A DNA stretch of 64,000 bases from Methanococcoides burtonii DSM 6242 (GCF_000013725.1 NC_007955.1:589579-653578), one strand, 5' to 3'. Positions 17,387 to 29,316 are shown, numbered from the stretch's first letter. Made by a program: numbers and translations. Notes: generated by a model not told the origin, from the sequence alone.

Positions 17387-18490
17387 ATGACAAAATTTAT
17401 ACAAATACACACACTCGTTTCATACCCACCATCGAATTTGAACCGCGATGACCTGGGAAGACCAAAGACTGCCGTAATGGGTGACACTCAGAGGCTGAGA
17501 GTGTCTTCACAGAGCTTGAAGAGAGCATGGAGAACGTCAGATGTGTTCAAAGAAGCTCTTGGGGACCACATAGGCATTCGTACCAAAGGTATGGGTGTGA
17601 GCATTTTCAAGGCATTGACAGAAGGTAGCAGATTAAAGGATGTACTGGACAACGTAACTGCACCTGTGGTAAATGAACTAGTAGAAGAGAAGATTGCTAA
17701 GGAATGGGCAAAAATGATTGCTGGAGTCTTCGGCAAGTCCAAAAAAGACACTGAGGATTCACTTACCGGGCTCGAGATCGAACAATTGACACACTTCAGT
17801 CCAGAAGAGATAACTGCAATCGATGAACTGGTTTCAAAAATAGCTGCCAGTGGTACTGCTCCTTCAAAGGATGACCTCGATCTTTTGAGAAAGGATCATA
17901 CTGCTGTGGATATCGCTATGTTCGGAAGGATGCTTGCATCAAATACTAAATTCAATACCGAAGCTGCTGTACAGGTTTCCCATGCGATCACAGTAAATAA
18001 AGTTGCAGTAGAGGATGATTTCTTCACTGCTGTGGATGATCTGAACCGAGGTGAAGAGGATATGGGTTCAGGGCATCTTGGTGAGACTGAGTTTGCATCC
18101 GGACTTTTCTATACATATATCTGTGTTGACCGTGAACTTTTGGAAAGCAATCTCGGCGGGGATAAGGAGCTTGCAGATAAGTCTGTGCGTGCTTTGGTCG
18201 AAGCAATGGCCAAGGTATCACCTACGGGTAAGCAGAACAGTTTTGCTTCAAGAGCATACGCATCATACATGATGATCGAGAAAGGAAAACAACAGCCACG
18301 TTCGCTTTCTGTCGCTTATCTTGAAGCGGTTAAAGGGAAAAGCATGTTGAAGGATGCAATTGAAGGCCTCAAGCAGACAAATGAGAACATGGAGAAGGTC
18401 TATGGTCCATGTTGTGAGGATAGGTCTGAGATGAATGCATACACTGGTGAAGGTACCTTGACCAAGATGCTTGATTTCGTTACTAATTAA
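17387..18490 (+). CDS. cas7: Type I-E Cascade backbone Cas7e (CasC)
   Basis: A 367-residue backbone subunit; six copies coat the crRNA. It begins KFIQIHTLVSYPPSNLNRDD and continues LGRPKTAVMGDTQRLRVSSQ and SLKRAWRTS, the canonical Cse4 N-terminus. VDIAMFGRMLAS and AVQVSHAITVNK belong to the RRM-like core, and KQNSFASRAYASYM sits near the C-terminus. Ribosome site GGGGAG precedes the ATG. Length is normal for the family. Confidence 0.93.
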   Translation: MTKFIQIHTLVSYPPSNLNRDDLGRPKTAVMGDTQRLRVSSQSLKRAWRTSDVFKEALGDHIGIRTKGMGVSIFKALTEGSRLKDVLDNVTAPVVNELVEEKIAKEWAKMIAGVFGKSKKDTEDSLTGLEIEQLTHFSPEEITAIDELVSKIAASGTAPSKDDLDLLRKDHTAVDIAMFGRMLASNTKFNTEAAVQVSHAITVNKVAVEDDFFTAVDDLNRGEEDMGSGHLGETEFASGLFYTYICVDRELLESNLGGDKELADKSVRALVEAMAKVSPTGKQNSFASRAYASYMMIEKGKQQPRSLSVAYLEAVKGKSMLKDAIEGLKQTNENMEKVYGPCCEDRSEMNAYTGEGTLTKMLDFVTN

Positions 18491-18510
18491 GCGATCAGGA
18501 GTTGATCGGT

Positions 18511-19245
18511 GTGAAAGAATATTTGATTTTTCGCCTGTATGGTCCAATGGCTTCATGGGGTGATATTGCAGTAGGTCAGCATAGGCCTACCTATGACCAC
18601 CCATCGAAGTCTGCAATTTTCGGATTGATAGCGGCTGCTCTTGGAATACGTAGGGATGAGGAAGAGAGGCATTTGGAACTTTCAAATGCTTATAGCTATG
18701 GCACTCTTATTAATTCAGCAGGGAAATTGCTTCGTGATTACCATACTTCACAGGTGCCTTCTGCTGGAACAGGCAGGAACAGAAAGACATTTGCTACCAG
18801 AAAGGATGAGCTTGCAGTTCCAAAAGAGGAGCTTAACACGGTTCTTTCCACAAGGGATTATTATTGCGATGGGGTTTATACGGTCATACTGTCATGTAAG
18901 ACAGATACTCCCCCATATTCTCTGGAGCTTCTCGGCAACAGTTTGAAAGAACCTTCATTTTGTCTTTATCTAGGCCGTAAGTCATGTCCTTTGGCACTTC
19001 CAATCAATCCAAAAATAGTGTCTGCTTCCAATATAAAGGAAGCTTTGCAGAGTGTTGATCCTGGAGAGGAAGGACTTGTAAAGAAGATCGAGATGAAGAG
19101 TCCTTACAGACTTTATTGGGATGATCCTAAGGAATCGATGACCTGTGAGCATACTATATCCAGGTATGATAAACTGTTGAGCCGTAAAAGGTGGCAGTTT
19201 TCGAAACGGAATGAGTACTATGCAATGGTTAGTTTGGAGGGATGA
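18511..19245 (+). CDS. cas5: Type I-E Cascade subunit Cas5e (CasD)
   Basis: A 244-residue Cas5 that caps the 5' handle of the crRNA. Core motifs are LIFRLYGPMASWGDIAVGQH, RPTYDHPSKSAIFGLIAAAL and LGIRRDEE, then KSCPLALPI near residue 160 and a C-terminal RKRWQFSKRNEYY. The start is taken as GTG 18511 because AGGAG (18497-18501) lies 9 bp before it. A TTG at 18502 would touch the ribosome site. It follows cas7 by 20 bp and leads into cas6e within 3 bp. Confidence 0.92.
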   Translation: MKEYLIFRLYGPMASWGDIAVGQHRPTYDHPSKSAIFGLIAAALGIRRDEEERHLELSNAYSYGTLINSAGKLLRDYHTSQVPSAGTGRNRKTFATRKDELAVPKEELNTVLSTRDYYCDGVYTVILSCKTDTPPYSLELLGNSLKEPSFCLYLGRKSCPLALPINPKIVSASNIKEALQSVDPGEEGLVKKIEMKSPYRLYWDDPKESMTCEHTISRYDKLLSRKRWQFSKRNEYYAMVSLEG

Positions 19246-19248
19246 ACT

Positions 19249-19929
19249 TTGTATATGAGTCGAGCAAAATTGCTTCCTGAAGCCATGTCAAGCAAGGCTA
19301 TACGGGGCAATATGGGGAACGAGCATAATGTTCACCGTCTGGTGTGGTCTTTATTTCCAGTGAATGAGGATGATAAGAGAAAATTTATCTATCGGCAGGA
19401 TTCGATGGGTAGCTTGCCATCTTTCTATTTAGTGTCTGAAAATGAACCAATTGATGAGCTCAATGTTTGGGACATTGATGTGAAACAATATGATCCTATA
19501 TTGAAGTCTGGTCAGAAACTTGCATTTTCTCTTCGTGCCAACCCAATTGTTTCAAAAAGAGATGAAAATGATAAACAACACCGACATGATGTAGTCATGG
19601 ATGAAAAGTTCCGTTTGAAGATGGAAAATGGTGGGGATATTGAACCCAATATGCCAGACATTGTACAGAGAAAGGGGTCTGAGTGGTTGCTAAGAAAGGG
19701 TGACATGAACGGATTCTCGATCAATGCTGAACAGATTCGTGTAGATGCTTATCAGAACCATAAGTTGTTCAAACCAAAAGGTAAGCACCATGTTAGCTTC
19801 AGCACTGTTGATATTGTGGGTACTTTAACTGTTACTGATCCAGATATTTTCAGAGATGCTTTGTTTAAGGGAATTGGACCTGCAAAAGGGTTCGGTTGCG
19901 GTATGCTTCTTGTCAGGCCTTTACGTTGA
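19249..19929 (+). CDS. cas6e: crRNA-processing endonuclease Cas6e (CasE)
   Basis: A 226-residue RNase that cuts pre-crRNA at the repeat hairpin and stays bound to the 3' handle. The start is TTG 19249, with GGAGG 8 bp upstream. That gives MYMSRAKL, matching the family's MYLS start; the ATG at 19255 would remove it. H29 in NVHRLVWSLFP aligns with the catalytic His of E. coli Cas6e. The glycine-rich loop GIGPAKGFGCGMLLVRP closes the protein. It lies between cas5 and cas1 in the usual I-E order. Confidence 0.93.
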   Translation: MYMSRAKLLPEAMSSKAIRGNMGNEHNVHRLVWSLFPVNEDDKRKFIYRQDSMGSLPSFYLVSENEPIDELNVWDIDVKQYDPILKSGQKLAFSLRANPIVSKRDENDKQHRHDVVMDEKFRLKMENGGDIEPNMPDIVQRKGSEWLLRKGDMNGFSINAEQIRVDAYQNHKLFKPKGKHHVSFSTVDIVGTLTVTDPDIFRDALFKGIGPAKGFGCGMLLVRPLR

Positions 19930-19941
19930 GGTGGTCCAGGG

Positions 19942-21115
<1,174 letters not shown>

Positions 21116-21220
21116 ATCCAGTCTTCAATGCACCAATCGTTCATCAGGATAATTGCAATATGTTTTTAGTCTTTGGATGCCGGTAAGTGATTGGTGTATT
21201 GTTTCCATATATATGGAACA
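21116..21220 (+). promoter_or_regulatory. CRISPR leader
   Basis: 105 bp between the cas2 stop and the first repeat. The repeat orientation matches E. coli I-E arrays, where the leader lies at this side. It contains a perfect 16-bp palindrome TTCCATATATATGGAA (21203-21218) only 2 bp before repeat 1, and an 8-bp inverted pair CACCAATC (21131-21138) and GATTGGTG (21189-21196). It should hold the array promoter and the integration signal. Confidence 0.75.
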
Positions 21221-24200
21221 GAGTTCCCCATGCATGTGGGGATAAACCGACTGGCTATCTACACCTGAAAAAGATAAAGGTGAGTTCCCCATGCATGTGG
21301 GGATAAACCGACTCGTCATCGAACGGGTTTCGGAGTAAATATGAGTTCCCCATGCATGTGGGGATAAACCGGTCGTGTGGACATTGTATGCAAGACTCCA
21401 TTTGAGTTCCCCATGCATGTGGGGATAAACCGTACTAAGTGCAATATTGCTGATGTTATTCTGTGAGTTCCCCATGCATGTGGGGATAAACCGTTTCCTC
21501 CGGCATTGATGTCACCGATAGTAGTGAGTTCCCCATGCATGTGGGGATAAACCGACTGTACATCATTGTATTCGAATGAGCACCACGAGTTCCCCATGCA
21601 TGTGGGGATAAACCGACATTGGATACTAAGAGGAAACTCGCAGAATAGAGTTCCCCATGCATGTGGGGATAAACCGGGACACTTACTCCGAAACCCGTTT
21701 GATGATGGGAGTTCCCCATGCATGTGGGGATAAACCGAATACCCTCGCATGTCTGCAACATAAACGAATGAGTTCCCCATGCATGTGGGGATAAACCGGG
21801 ACAGTTGTATTGAGTTCTCTCCGTAGGGGTGAGTTCCCCATGCATGTGGGGATAAACCGGTCTCCAGTGGTGCTATTGTATCACATAGGCAGAGTTCCCC
21901 ATGCATGTGGGGATAAACCGACACTAAGTTTTTCAGGTCCTCTAGTGTATGAGAGTTCCCCATGCATGTGGGGATAAACCGGCGGGCGCACAGGGCGTAA
22001 TCATCGGAAACATGAGTTCCCCATGCATGTGGGGATAAACCGCTTCTTTCATCTTAACATATTTCGGCCAAACAGAGTTCCCCATGCATGTGGGGATAAA
22101 CCGCAGGAATGGACCCTCAATATATCAAATGGTTAGAGTTCCCCATGCATGTGGGGATAAACCGCATTAGATAACCTCCTGGATCTCATGCTCTAAGAGT
22201 TCCCCATGCATGTGGGGATAAACCGTAGTGAGAGAGATCACTATAAACAAAGCAGCAGAGTTCCCCATGCATGTGGGGATAAACCGGCCCCCAAAGTATA
22301 AACGTTCAGTTTCTAAGTGAGTTCCCCATGCATGTGGGGATAAACCGATAATGGGGTGATTGAAGTAAACGAGACCGAAGAGTTCCCCATGCATGTGGGG
22401 ATAAACCGGTTATCATTAACATTCTGTTTCGATCCCGGACGAGTTCCCCATGCATGTGGGGATAAACCGTGACCCAATCAGTGCAAAATGCCAACGGTCA
22501 GGAGTTCCCCATGCATGTGGGGATAAACCGCTTAATAAATCTAATTGCCTTACCGCATCCATGAGTTCCCCATGCATGTGGGGATAAACCGACCCCTTCA
22601 TTAAAAATGGATCAACTTTTTAAGAGTTCCCCATGCATGTGGGGATAAACCGTCTATGAGAATTGGCAGCGATATTTTGATAGGGAGTTCCCCATGCATG
22701 TGGGGATAAACCGGTTATTCCGGTTGTTCGTTTTGTCCCTGCTTTGAGTTCCCCATGCATGTGGGGATAAACCGTTGTATCAGGCATTGATAGCGTGGAT
22801 AGTTCTGAGTTCCCCATGCATGTGGGGATAAACCGCCACTTATTGAAGCTGGAGCTTCAAAGGTCGTGAGTTCCCCATGCATGTGGGGATAAACCGTAAT
22901 CTCCGCGATTACGTTACCATCACGCAGCGAGTTCCCCATGCATGTGGGGATAAACCGAAACCATTCGGCAGGAGCTATTAAAGCACACGGAGTTCCCCAT
23001 GCATGTGGGGATAAACCGTGACGCATTAGAATAGCTCACAGTATACCGATGAGTTCCCCATGCATGTGGGGATAAACCGAATACAATCCATGCATCTTTA
23101 TTTGAGGCATTGAGTTCCCCATGCATGTGGGGATAAACCGATACGGTCCTTATCGGGGGTCCCCTTGCGTATGAGTTCCCCATGCATGTGGGGATAAACC
23201 GCCAATCGTCTATTGTTCCTTGTTGTGTTTGTCGAGTTCCCCATGCATGTGGGGATAAACCGGTAGCAGTAATAAAAAAATCAGAACATCTGTCGAGTTC
23301 CCCATGCATGTGGGGATAAACCGGCCTTTTCAGCTCTCTTTGATATAAGAGCTGTGAGTTCCCCATGCATGTGGGGATAAACCGTAAGAACCGCCAACTG
23401 GGTACATATATCCATCGAGTTCCCCATGCATGTGGGGATAAACCGTACACATCATTCTCACTGTCGTACACCGTCACGAGTTCCCCATGCATGTGGGGAT
23501 AAACCGTTAAACAAGATTCTCCTGATAATATGTCCTTGGAGTTCCCCATGCATGTGGGGATAAACCGTCGATGTATATAATGCAGCGCGCCAACGAATGG
23601 AGTTCCCCATGCATGTGGGGATAAACCGACTATTCGTTTTCTGACTGGGCGTTTATAAAAGAGTTCCCCATGCATGTGGGGATAAACCGACAATTATCAA
23701 ATACAATACGGGAATACACTTGAGTTCCCCATGCATGTGGGGATAAACCGTATTGATTTCTTCTCCAGCATCGCTCATAACAGAGTTCCCCATGCATGTG
23801 GGGATAAACCGTTAAAATTGTGTCAGTGTTGTTATTCAGTATTGAGTTCCCCATGCATGTGGGGATAAACCGCTTTATTACAACGTCACCTTGAGATGAA
23901 TTAGGAGTTCCCCATGCATGTGGGGATAAACCGGTGAAGAACCATGAACTATCACGACCATTTATGAGTTCCCCATGCATGTGGGGATAAACCGCTTAGT
24001 TTGTCACGGAATAGCTGAGGAATGATGAGTTCCCCATGCATGTGGGGATAAACCGCCCCCGAAATATCTACCCAGCCAGTATTTATTGAGTTCCCCATGC
24101 ATGTGGGGATAAACCGATAGAGAAGTGTTAAAACCTTCAGACAGTAAAGAGTTCCCCATGCATGTGGGGATAAACCGTTTGTGAAAGATATTCCGGTAAC

Positions 24201-25153
24201 AAACAAGACGAGTTCCCCATGCATGTGGGGATAAACCGGGAACCGTTTTCAACATCCGAATTCTTTCATTGAGTTCCCCATGCATGTGGGGATAAACCGC
24301 CAAACTCTATACATCTTGAACCTACGCAGGAGAGTTCCCCATGCATGTGGGGATAAACCGACAGATGAACAGCATCGTATCTGGTGGCACAAGAGTTCCC
24401 CATGCATGTGGGGATAAACCGTAAAAATCACGAAAACTATCGCACTGTATCGGGAGTTCCCCATGCATGTGGGGATAAACCGGGAGAACGAGGTGACGGA
24501 AAGAATCGGCACTAGAGTTCCCCATGCATGTGGGGATAAACCGATCCTGTTTTAGGTCCTTGAGAGGAAGGTTCTGAGTTCCCCATGCATGTGGGGATAA
24601 ACCGCTGTAAAAGCTGACCCTCGGCATGTCCGGGTAGAGTTCCCCATGCATGTGGGGATAAACCGTCATCTTCTGCTTCGACGATAGTTTCAGCGGGGAG
24701 TTCCCCATGCATGTGGGGATAAACCGATATCAGCGATATCAAGTATGACGGTGGTGCTGAGTTCCCCATGCATGTGGGGATAAACCGTCGATATAAACAC
24801 ATACGCCCGGACTCAATCGGAGTTCCCCATGCATGTGGGGATAAACCGACCCTGACCTTCTCTGAGATCAAATGGGCCAAGAGTTCCCCATGCATGTGGG
24901 GATAAACCGGTAATTGTTCATTGTTGGCTACAAATACTGTTGAGTTCCCCATGCATGTGGGGATAAACCGGTATTGGTGATTATCTTGATTTGGGTAATC
25001 ATGAGTTCCCCATGCATGTGGGGATAAACCGAAAGCAAACACGAGGAGCTCACCAAATCAAAAGAGTTCCCCATGCATGTGGGGATAAACCGCCAACACA
25101 CATCACACTTTAAGAACCAACACCGAGTTCCCCATGCATGTGGGGATAAACCG
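21221..25153 (+). CRISPR. Type I-E CRISPR array, 65 repeats and 64 spacers
   Basis: The 29-bp repeat starts GAGTTCCCCATGCATG and ends GTGGGGATAAACCG. The hairpin is CCCCAT / GTGGGG around GCAT, the Cas6e substrate, and ATAAACCG ends the repeat as in E. coli I-E repeats. The first copy starts at 21221 and the last at 25125: 3904 bp, or 64 units of exactly 61 bp. Spacers are therefore 32 bp throughout. I saw no variant repeat, even at the leader-distal end. Spacer 2 (21311-21342) and spacer 8 (21677-21708) share a core on opposite strands. The array is transcribed on the plus strand. Confidence 0.97.
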
Positions 25154-25360
25154 AACTTCATTGAGCGCGTCTATGCGCCCATGAAGATTTCCGGCGGTAA
25201 AGTGGTGAGACAGAAAGAAACTGTGATGGAAATTGGATACTATGCTGAGATAATTGATACTGAAGACAACCTTATAGGCCTGTGGGGAAAACTTCCATAT
25301 GAACTGAAATTTGATATATCATTCAGCTTGAATGCCCTGCAGAGTACCTTATGGTATTAG
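25154..25360 (+). pseudogene. VOC/glyoxalase-family gene fragment at the array's distal end
   Basis: Immediately after the last repeat the frame reads FIERVYAPMKISGGKVVRQK, then GYYAEIIDTEDNLIGLWGK. This is the C-terminal half of a vicinal-oxygen-chelate (glyoxalase/bleomycin-resistance-like) protein, where GGKVV and GYFA-DTEGN-IGLW are the conserved pieces. The N-terminal half is missing and is replaced by the array. After LWGK the match fades before TAG at 25358. It is a truncated relic, joined directly to the CRISPR array. Confidence 0.6.
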
Positions 25361-25568
25361 ATAACTATATCATATTATGTTAATAGGCAGGAGAAGCCTG
25401 CTACATTTTTCAATTTGCTGTTTAATTATCACAAATATTAGTAAAGCTTGACTATATATCGATAAGTACTATCCAAAACACCATGTATTGATATTGTCTA
25501 AATTTCGATTGGGTTGTTTTTAGAAATAGACCTATGGAATTTGAACATAATTATACTTGGTGATCATT

Positions 25569-25946
25569 TTGGAAACTTATACAATAATAGCCCTGATATT
25601 TGTGCTACTTGGTTATATCTACACTTCATTCTGTTTACAGAAAATTGCGATCAAGACATCAACTGCAAATGCCTGGATGGCGTGGATACCCTTGCTCAAT
25701 ATACTCCTTATGTTCAGAGTAGCAAGATTATCCCTCTGGCATGCCATCATATTCCTCATCCCCTACGTCAATTTCCTTATGGGAGCTTATCTTTGGGGTG
25801 AAGTAGCAGGAAGACTTAACCGCTCAAAATGGCTCGGAGTACTCTTCCTCATACCTGTGCTCAATCTTGTCCTGTCGGGCTATTTTGCTTTCACAGATGC
25901 AGATGTAAATAGAAATGGTTATGATGCTGAATATGCAGATATGTGA
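25569..25946 (+). CDS. Small membrane protein, DUF5684-like
   Basis: A 125-residue protein with three to four hydrophobic segments: TYTIIALIFVLLGYIYTSF, then WMAWIPLLNILLMF, AIIFLIPYVNFLMGAYLW, and LGVLFLIPVLNLVLSGYFAF, separated by short polar loops and ending in an acidic tail. The repeated 'IPxxN' pattern is typical of small DUF5684-type membrane proteins; function is unknown. The start is uncertain: TTG 25569 has GGTGAT 4-5 bp upstream, while TTG 25557 and GTG 25560 are in frame. Confidence 0.65.
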   Translation: METYTIIALIFVLLGYIYTSFCLQKIAIKTSTANAWMAWIPLLNILLMFRVARLSLWHAIIFLIPYVNFLMGAYLWGEVAGRLNRSKWLGVLFLIPVLNLVLSGYFAFTDADVNRNGYDAEYADM

Positions 25947-26026
25947 TCTGCTTATTCCCCTTATTTTTTAATTTACATCTCATTTCTTATTCATTTTATC
26001 AAAAAGTAAATCAGATATTATCGGAG

Positions 26027-27382
26027 TCAGGTTTTTCTGCGATCGACCACTCTTTTTGGCCTTCCTTTTAACTTGAATATTTCCAGCTCACCCATGCCGG
26101 CAAAATTAATATCAACATCCAAACCCCCTTCCTCATAAAGGTTCAAAGTGCCTGTATATGGATTTAGGAATCCCTTCAGGAAATTCTCCTGAATACTATC
26201 CCTGTCGCAGTTATTCTCATCAAGACATTCCAGATTCACCTTTAGAACAGCCTTACCAACACTATTTTTATCCAAGAATGCTTCATATTCACCGGTCAGA
26301 TGATCCATGTTCTCCCTCTGGAAAACACCCTGTTCGACATCCACACGATTAAAAGGTGAACCTGATACCCAGAGACTTTCAGCTTCACGCTCAGGAGCAT
26401 AAATTCTCATATGGGTCCTGCCACAGGCACATTTATCACGGGAATGCACAACGGTAGTGTCCTCTGTATCATAATTTATCAAGAGGCTGCCACACTTTTC
26501 CCCGGGACTTAAAAGGGTCGTTAATACTATCCTGCCACATTCCCCGTCCTCGAGGAATTCCTTTCGATATGGGTCATAGACATCAAGATGAACAAGGTCT
26601 TCCGGAACATGGAGGCCATTCTGCTCGACACACTCTCCACACATTGTTCCTTCAGTACTTCCATAGGTATTGTAAACAGGACAGCCCCACACTTCCTCAA
26701 GATAACTACGACTCTGGTCGGCAAAGCTCTCTCCACCTACGATTAATTTATTGATGCTCGTCTCTTTCGGATCAATTCCCTCGTTCTTAAGCCTGCGTGC
26801 AAGCCTCAACAATTTGAAGACACTAGCAACAATACCGGTAGGACGATAGGTTTCAAAGATACGTGTGGGGAAAGTGCATTTACCTTCAGGAATGACCGCC
26901 ATGCCGACATCCCTTGCAGCAAGCGTCATTGTATTTGCACCTATGTTCATTCCATAGGAGGCACACATGACCATCCGGTCCCCCGGTCCGAATCCCTGTG
27001 AACAAAAGCTACGTCCGTATTTTTTAGCATAACGTAACCAATCATGCCAGGTGAGGAAAAACGATTTTGGGACTCCGCTAGTGCCACTGGTCTCATGAAT
27101 TGTGTAGATATCAGTCCAATCTGCACTCATGAATTGAAAATCATCGGTCTTCGGTGGCTGGTTCTTTCGTATAAGCTCACCTGAGACGAGTGGCAATTCC
27201 AGCAGGTCCTCATGACTTTGAATGCTTGAAGGGGAAACACCATTTCTTTCGAACCATTTTCTGTAAAAAGGAGAATGCTTCACAGCATAATCTATCGTGT
27301 AACGCAATTTATCTTCAACGAGGGAATCAAGTTCTCCTCTTTCCATGGTCTCTATATCTTTGTTAAAATACTCCCCACTCAA
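26027..27382 (-). CDS. Coenzyme F390 synthetase-like adenylate-forming ligase
   Basis: A 451-residue member of the PaaK/phenylacetate-CoA ligase branch. The nucleotide-binding loop is HETSGTSGVPKSFFL, followed by GGESFADQSR, YNTYGSTEGTM, a LINYDTED turn and CACGRTHMRIYAPERE, a zinc-type CxC motif seen in F390 synthetases. In methanogens this family couples AMP or GMP to coenzyme F420 under oxidative stress; phenylacetate-CoA ligase activity is the alternative. The start is TTG at 27382 with a strong AAGGAGG 8 bp upstream. The ribosome site overlaps the end of the preceding ubiB-like gene, so the two are cotranscribed. Confidence 0.75.
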   Translation of the reverse strand: MSGEYFNKDIETMERGELDSLVEDKLRYTIDYAVKHSPFYRKWFERNGVSPSSIQSHEDLLELPLVSGELIRKNQPPKTDDFQFMSADWTDIYTIHETSGTSGVPKSFFLTWHDWLRYAKKYGRSFCSQGFGPGDRMVMCASYGMNIGANTMTLAARDVGMAVIPEGKCTFPTRIFETYRPTGIVASVFKLLRLARRLKNEGIDPKETSINKLIVGGESFADQSRSYLEEVWGCPVYNTYGSTEGTMCGECVEQNGLHVPEDLVHLDVYDPYRKEFLEDGECGRIVLTTLLSPGEKCGSLLINYDTEDTTVVHSRDKCACGRTHMRIYAPEREAESLWVSGSPFNRVDVEQGVFQRENMDHLTGEYEAFLDKNSVGKAVLKVNLECLDENNCDRDSIQENFLKGFLNPYTGTLNLYEEGGLDVDINFAGMGELEIFKLKGRPKRVVDRRKT

Positions 27383-27395
27383 TCGGTTAACCTCC

Positions 27396-29045
27396 TTACT
27401 GATGTTTCAGGAACAATACCCCGAACAGGAACAATGCGACAACGAAACCGACAATCCCAAGATTTGCCAGATTAGTATCCTGTTGTGTTGCTAGATAGGC
27501 GGAAGAAACAAGTATTATTGAAAGGAAAACATATTTTGAGAGAGAATCGATTATTTTATCGTGTTTGATCTCTTTGGTCTTTTCTTCAAGTTTCTCAAAA
27601 CGATAACCTCTGATCGTCTCGATAACATCATTGATCCCTTGTGGCAGGTTCTTGAAGATCTCAAGATACCTGTCGCCCTCCAGAAGGAAATATTCTGCTG
27701 CATTAATTGGTGAATACCGTTTCATCATGACCATGGATATCAATGTTTTTGCATCTTCGATGAGATTAAATTTAGGGTCAAGTTCAAGGCAGACACCTTC
27801 TACCAGTACCAGGGAACGCTCAAGAGTTGAAAAATCACTTGGCAGGGCTAGATCATATTTGAGTGCCAGATTTGCATAACTGTCATTCTGACGTTCACCA
27901 AGTGCGAAATTCTGAAGGGATATCAATGAATCTAGATCGACCTTGAACTTATGAACATCGATGTCATCTTTATTGATGTTGGCTATTTTAAGAAATGCTT
28001 CAAACGCAATATCCACATTTTTCTTATAGATGCCATAGAACAGATTCAACATATTCCGCTTGAGTTCAGAATCAATTATCCCCACTTCACCAAAATCAAT
28101 GAAGGCAATTCCATCCTCTCGAAGCAGGATGTTGCCTGAATGCGGATCAGCGTGGTAAAATCCATGTACATATACCTGTTCCAGATAGCTTGAGCTGATT
28201 ATATGTGCATACTTTGAACGCAATTTTTGGTTCTTATCATCAAGGTCCTTTACAAGCACACCTTCCATGTAATCCATTACAAGAACGCTCTCTGTACAGA
28301 GAGCTTCATGTACGTTCGGGATATGAATGTCCTTTGAAGATCTAAATATTTCACCAAATCTCATGATGTTACGAGCTTCATTACGAAGGTCCACTTCTTT
28401 GTTCAGAAGTTCTTTGAATTCATCAAGAAAACTATCAATATCAAAGTTGCTACCAAAGCCTCCCATCCTTACTAAAAGTGGCTTCAGATCATTGATGATT
28501 GAAAGATCGACATTTATCAGGTCAATCAGATTAGGCCGTGCTATTTTAACTGCTACTTTTTGACCGTTCAATACAGCCTCATATACCTGTGCAATAGAAG
28601 CGCTTGCAATAGGTTTTTTATTAAATTCATCGAATTGCGAAATAAATGAAGTGGTTGACCCTGAAGAGATATCACACACATCTTTGGTTTGACAATCGCA
28701 ATTAAAACCTTCGAAGGATGCGGTCATTTCTTCAAATGAAATTGACCCGACCTTGTTCTGAAGTTGGGATAACTCCTGCACATAACTAAAGGGAATAAGG
28801 TCAGGACGTTTGCTCATAATCTGTCCGAACTTGATGAATGTCACGCCAAGATCTTCAAAGGCAAGTCTGAGCTTGCGTGCATTCTTCTGTGCTTCCCGAT
28901 CTACTGAACATGTGATCTTCTTGTTGGAAACATAATTATTCTGTATCTCTCTATAGAGCAAGCTGAACAAATTATATCGAATAAAAACTTTTAGAATTGA
29001 AAAATATCTTCTAAGTTTCTTGAACATTAATACAATATATTGCAT
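27396..29045 (-). CDS. UbiB/ABC1-family atypical kinase
   Basis: A 549-residue protein of the UbiB/COQ8 kinase-like fold. It has the KxGQ motif (TFIKFGQIMSKRPDLIP), the Ala-rich loop KPIASASIAQVYEA, the ATP-binding Lys in VAVKIARPNL, catalytic YHADPHSGNIL and metal-binding IDFGEVG. Two C-terminal hydrophobic segments (about 508-545) anchor it in the membrane. In bacteria and mitochondria these proteins support quinone synthesis; in methanogens the partner may be methanophenazine or lipid handling, which is inference. An internal ATG at 29027 is an alternative start; neither has a clear ribosome site. Confidence 0.85.
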   Translation of the reverse strand: MQYIVLMFKKLRRYFSILKVFIRYNLFSLLYREIQNNYVSNKKITCSVDREAQKNARKLRLAFEDLGVTFIKFGQIMSKRPDLIPFSYVQELSQLQNKVGSISFEEMTASFEGFNCDCQTKDVCDISSGSTTSFISQFDEFNKKPIASASIAQVYEAVLNGQKVAVKIARPNLIDLINVDLSIINDLKPLLVRMGGFGSNFDIDSFLDEFKELLNKEVDLRNEARNIMRFGEIFRSSKDIHIPNVHEALCTESVLVMDYMEGVLVKDLDDKNQKLRSKYAHIISSSYLEQVYVHGFYHADPHSGNILLREDGIAFIDFGEVGIIDSELKRNMLNLFYGIYKKNVDIAFEAFLKIANINKDDIDVHKFKVDLDSLISLQNFALGERQNDSYANLALKYDLALPSDFSTLERSLVLVEGVCLELDPKFNLIEDAKTLISMVMMKRYSPINAAEYFLLEGDRYLEIFKNLPQGINDVIETIRGYRFEKLEEKTKEIKHDKIIDSLSKYVFLSIILVSSAYLATQQDTNLANLGIVGFVVALFLFGVLFLKHQ

Positions 29046-29316
29046 GTATTAGTTAATAAATGTAAGGGTGGTTGAAAGCAAGATCAACAATGAACCTGAA
29101 CGGCTCTTGAAGTTCATAAGCATGACTATACTTGCTCTGATTTATCTATGCAAGAAACCAACATGAACGTCAAGACCAACTGAATTGACGAGTCTCAAAT
29201 ACTTAAATTTAAAATAGAAAGCAATATTCAATAGAAAAATAATAAATTAATAAGAAAATTAAAATGGAAGATCAAATAATTGATCTTCCAATTATGTTTT
29301 TAATTGATTATAGTAA

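Noticed and set aside
21221-25153. Self-targeting spacers against this window
   Set aside because: I compared spacers by eye with the mobile elements and genes and saw no match; a proper alignment would be needed to be sure.
21125-25161. Many long minus-strand reading frames with VYPHMHGEL, GLSPHAWGT and RFIPTCMGNS
   Set aside because: These are translations of the CRISPR repeat in three frames, since the 61-bp period shifts the frame by one each unit. They are not genes.
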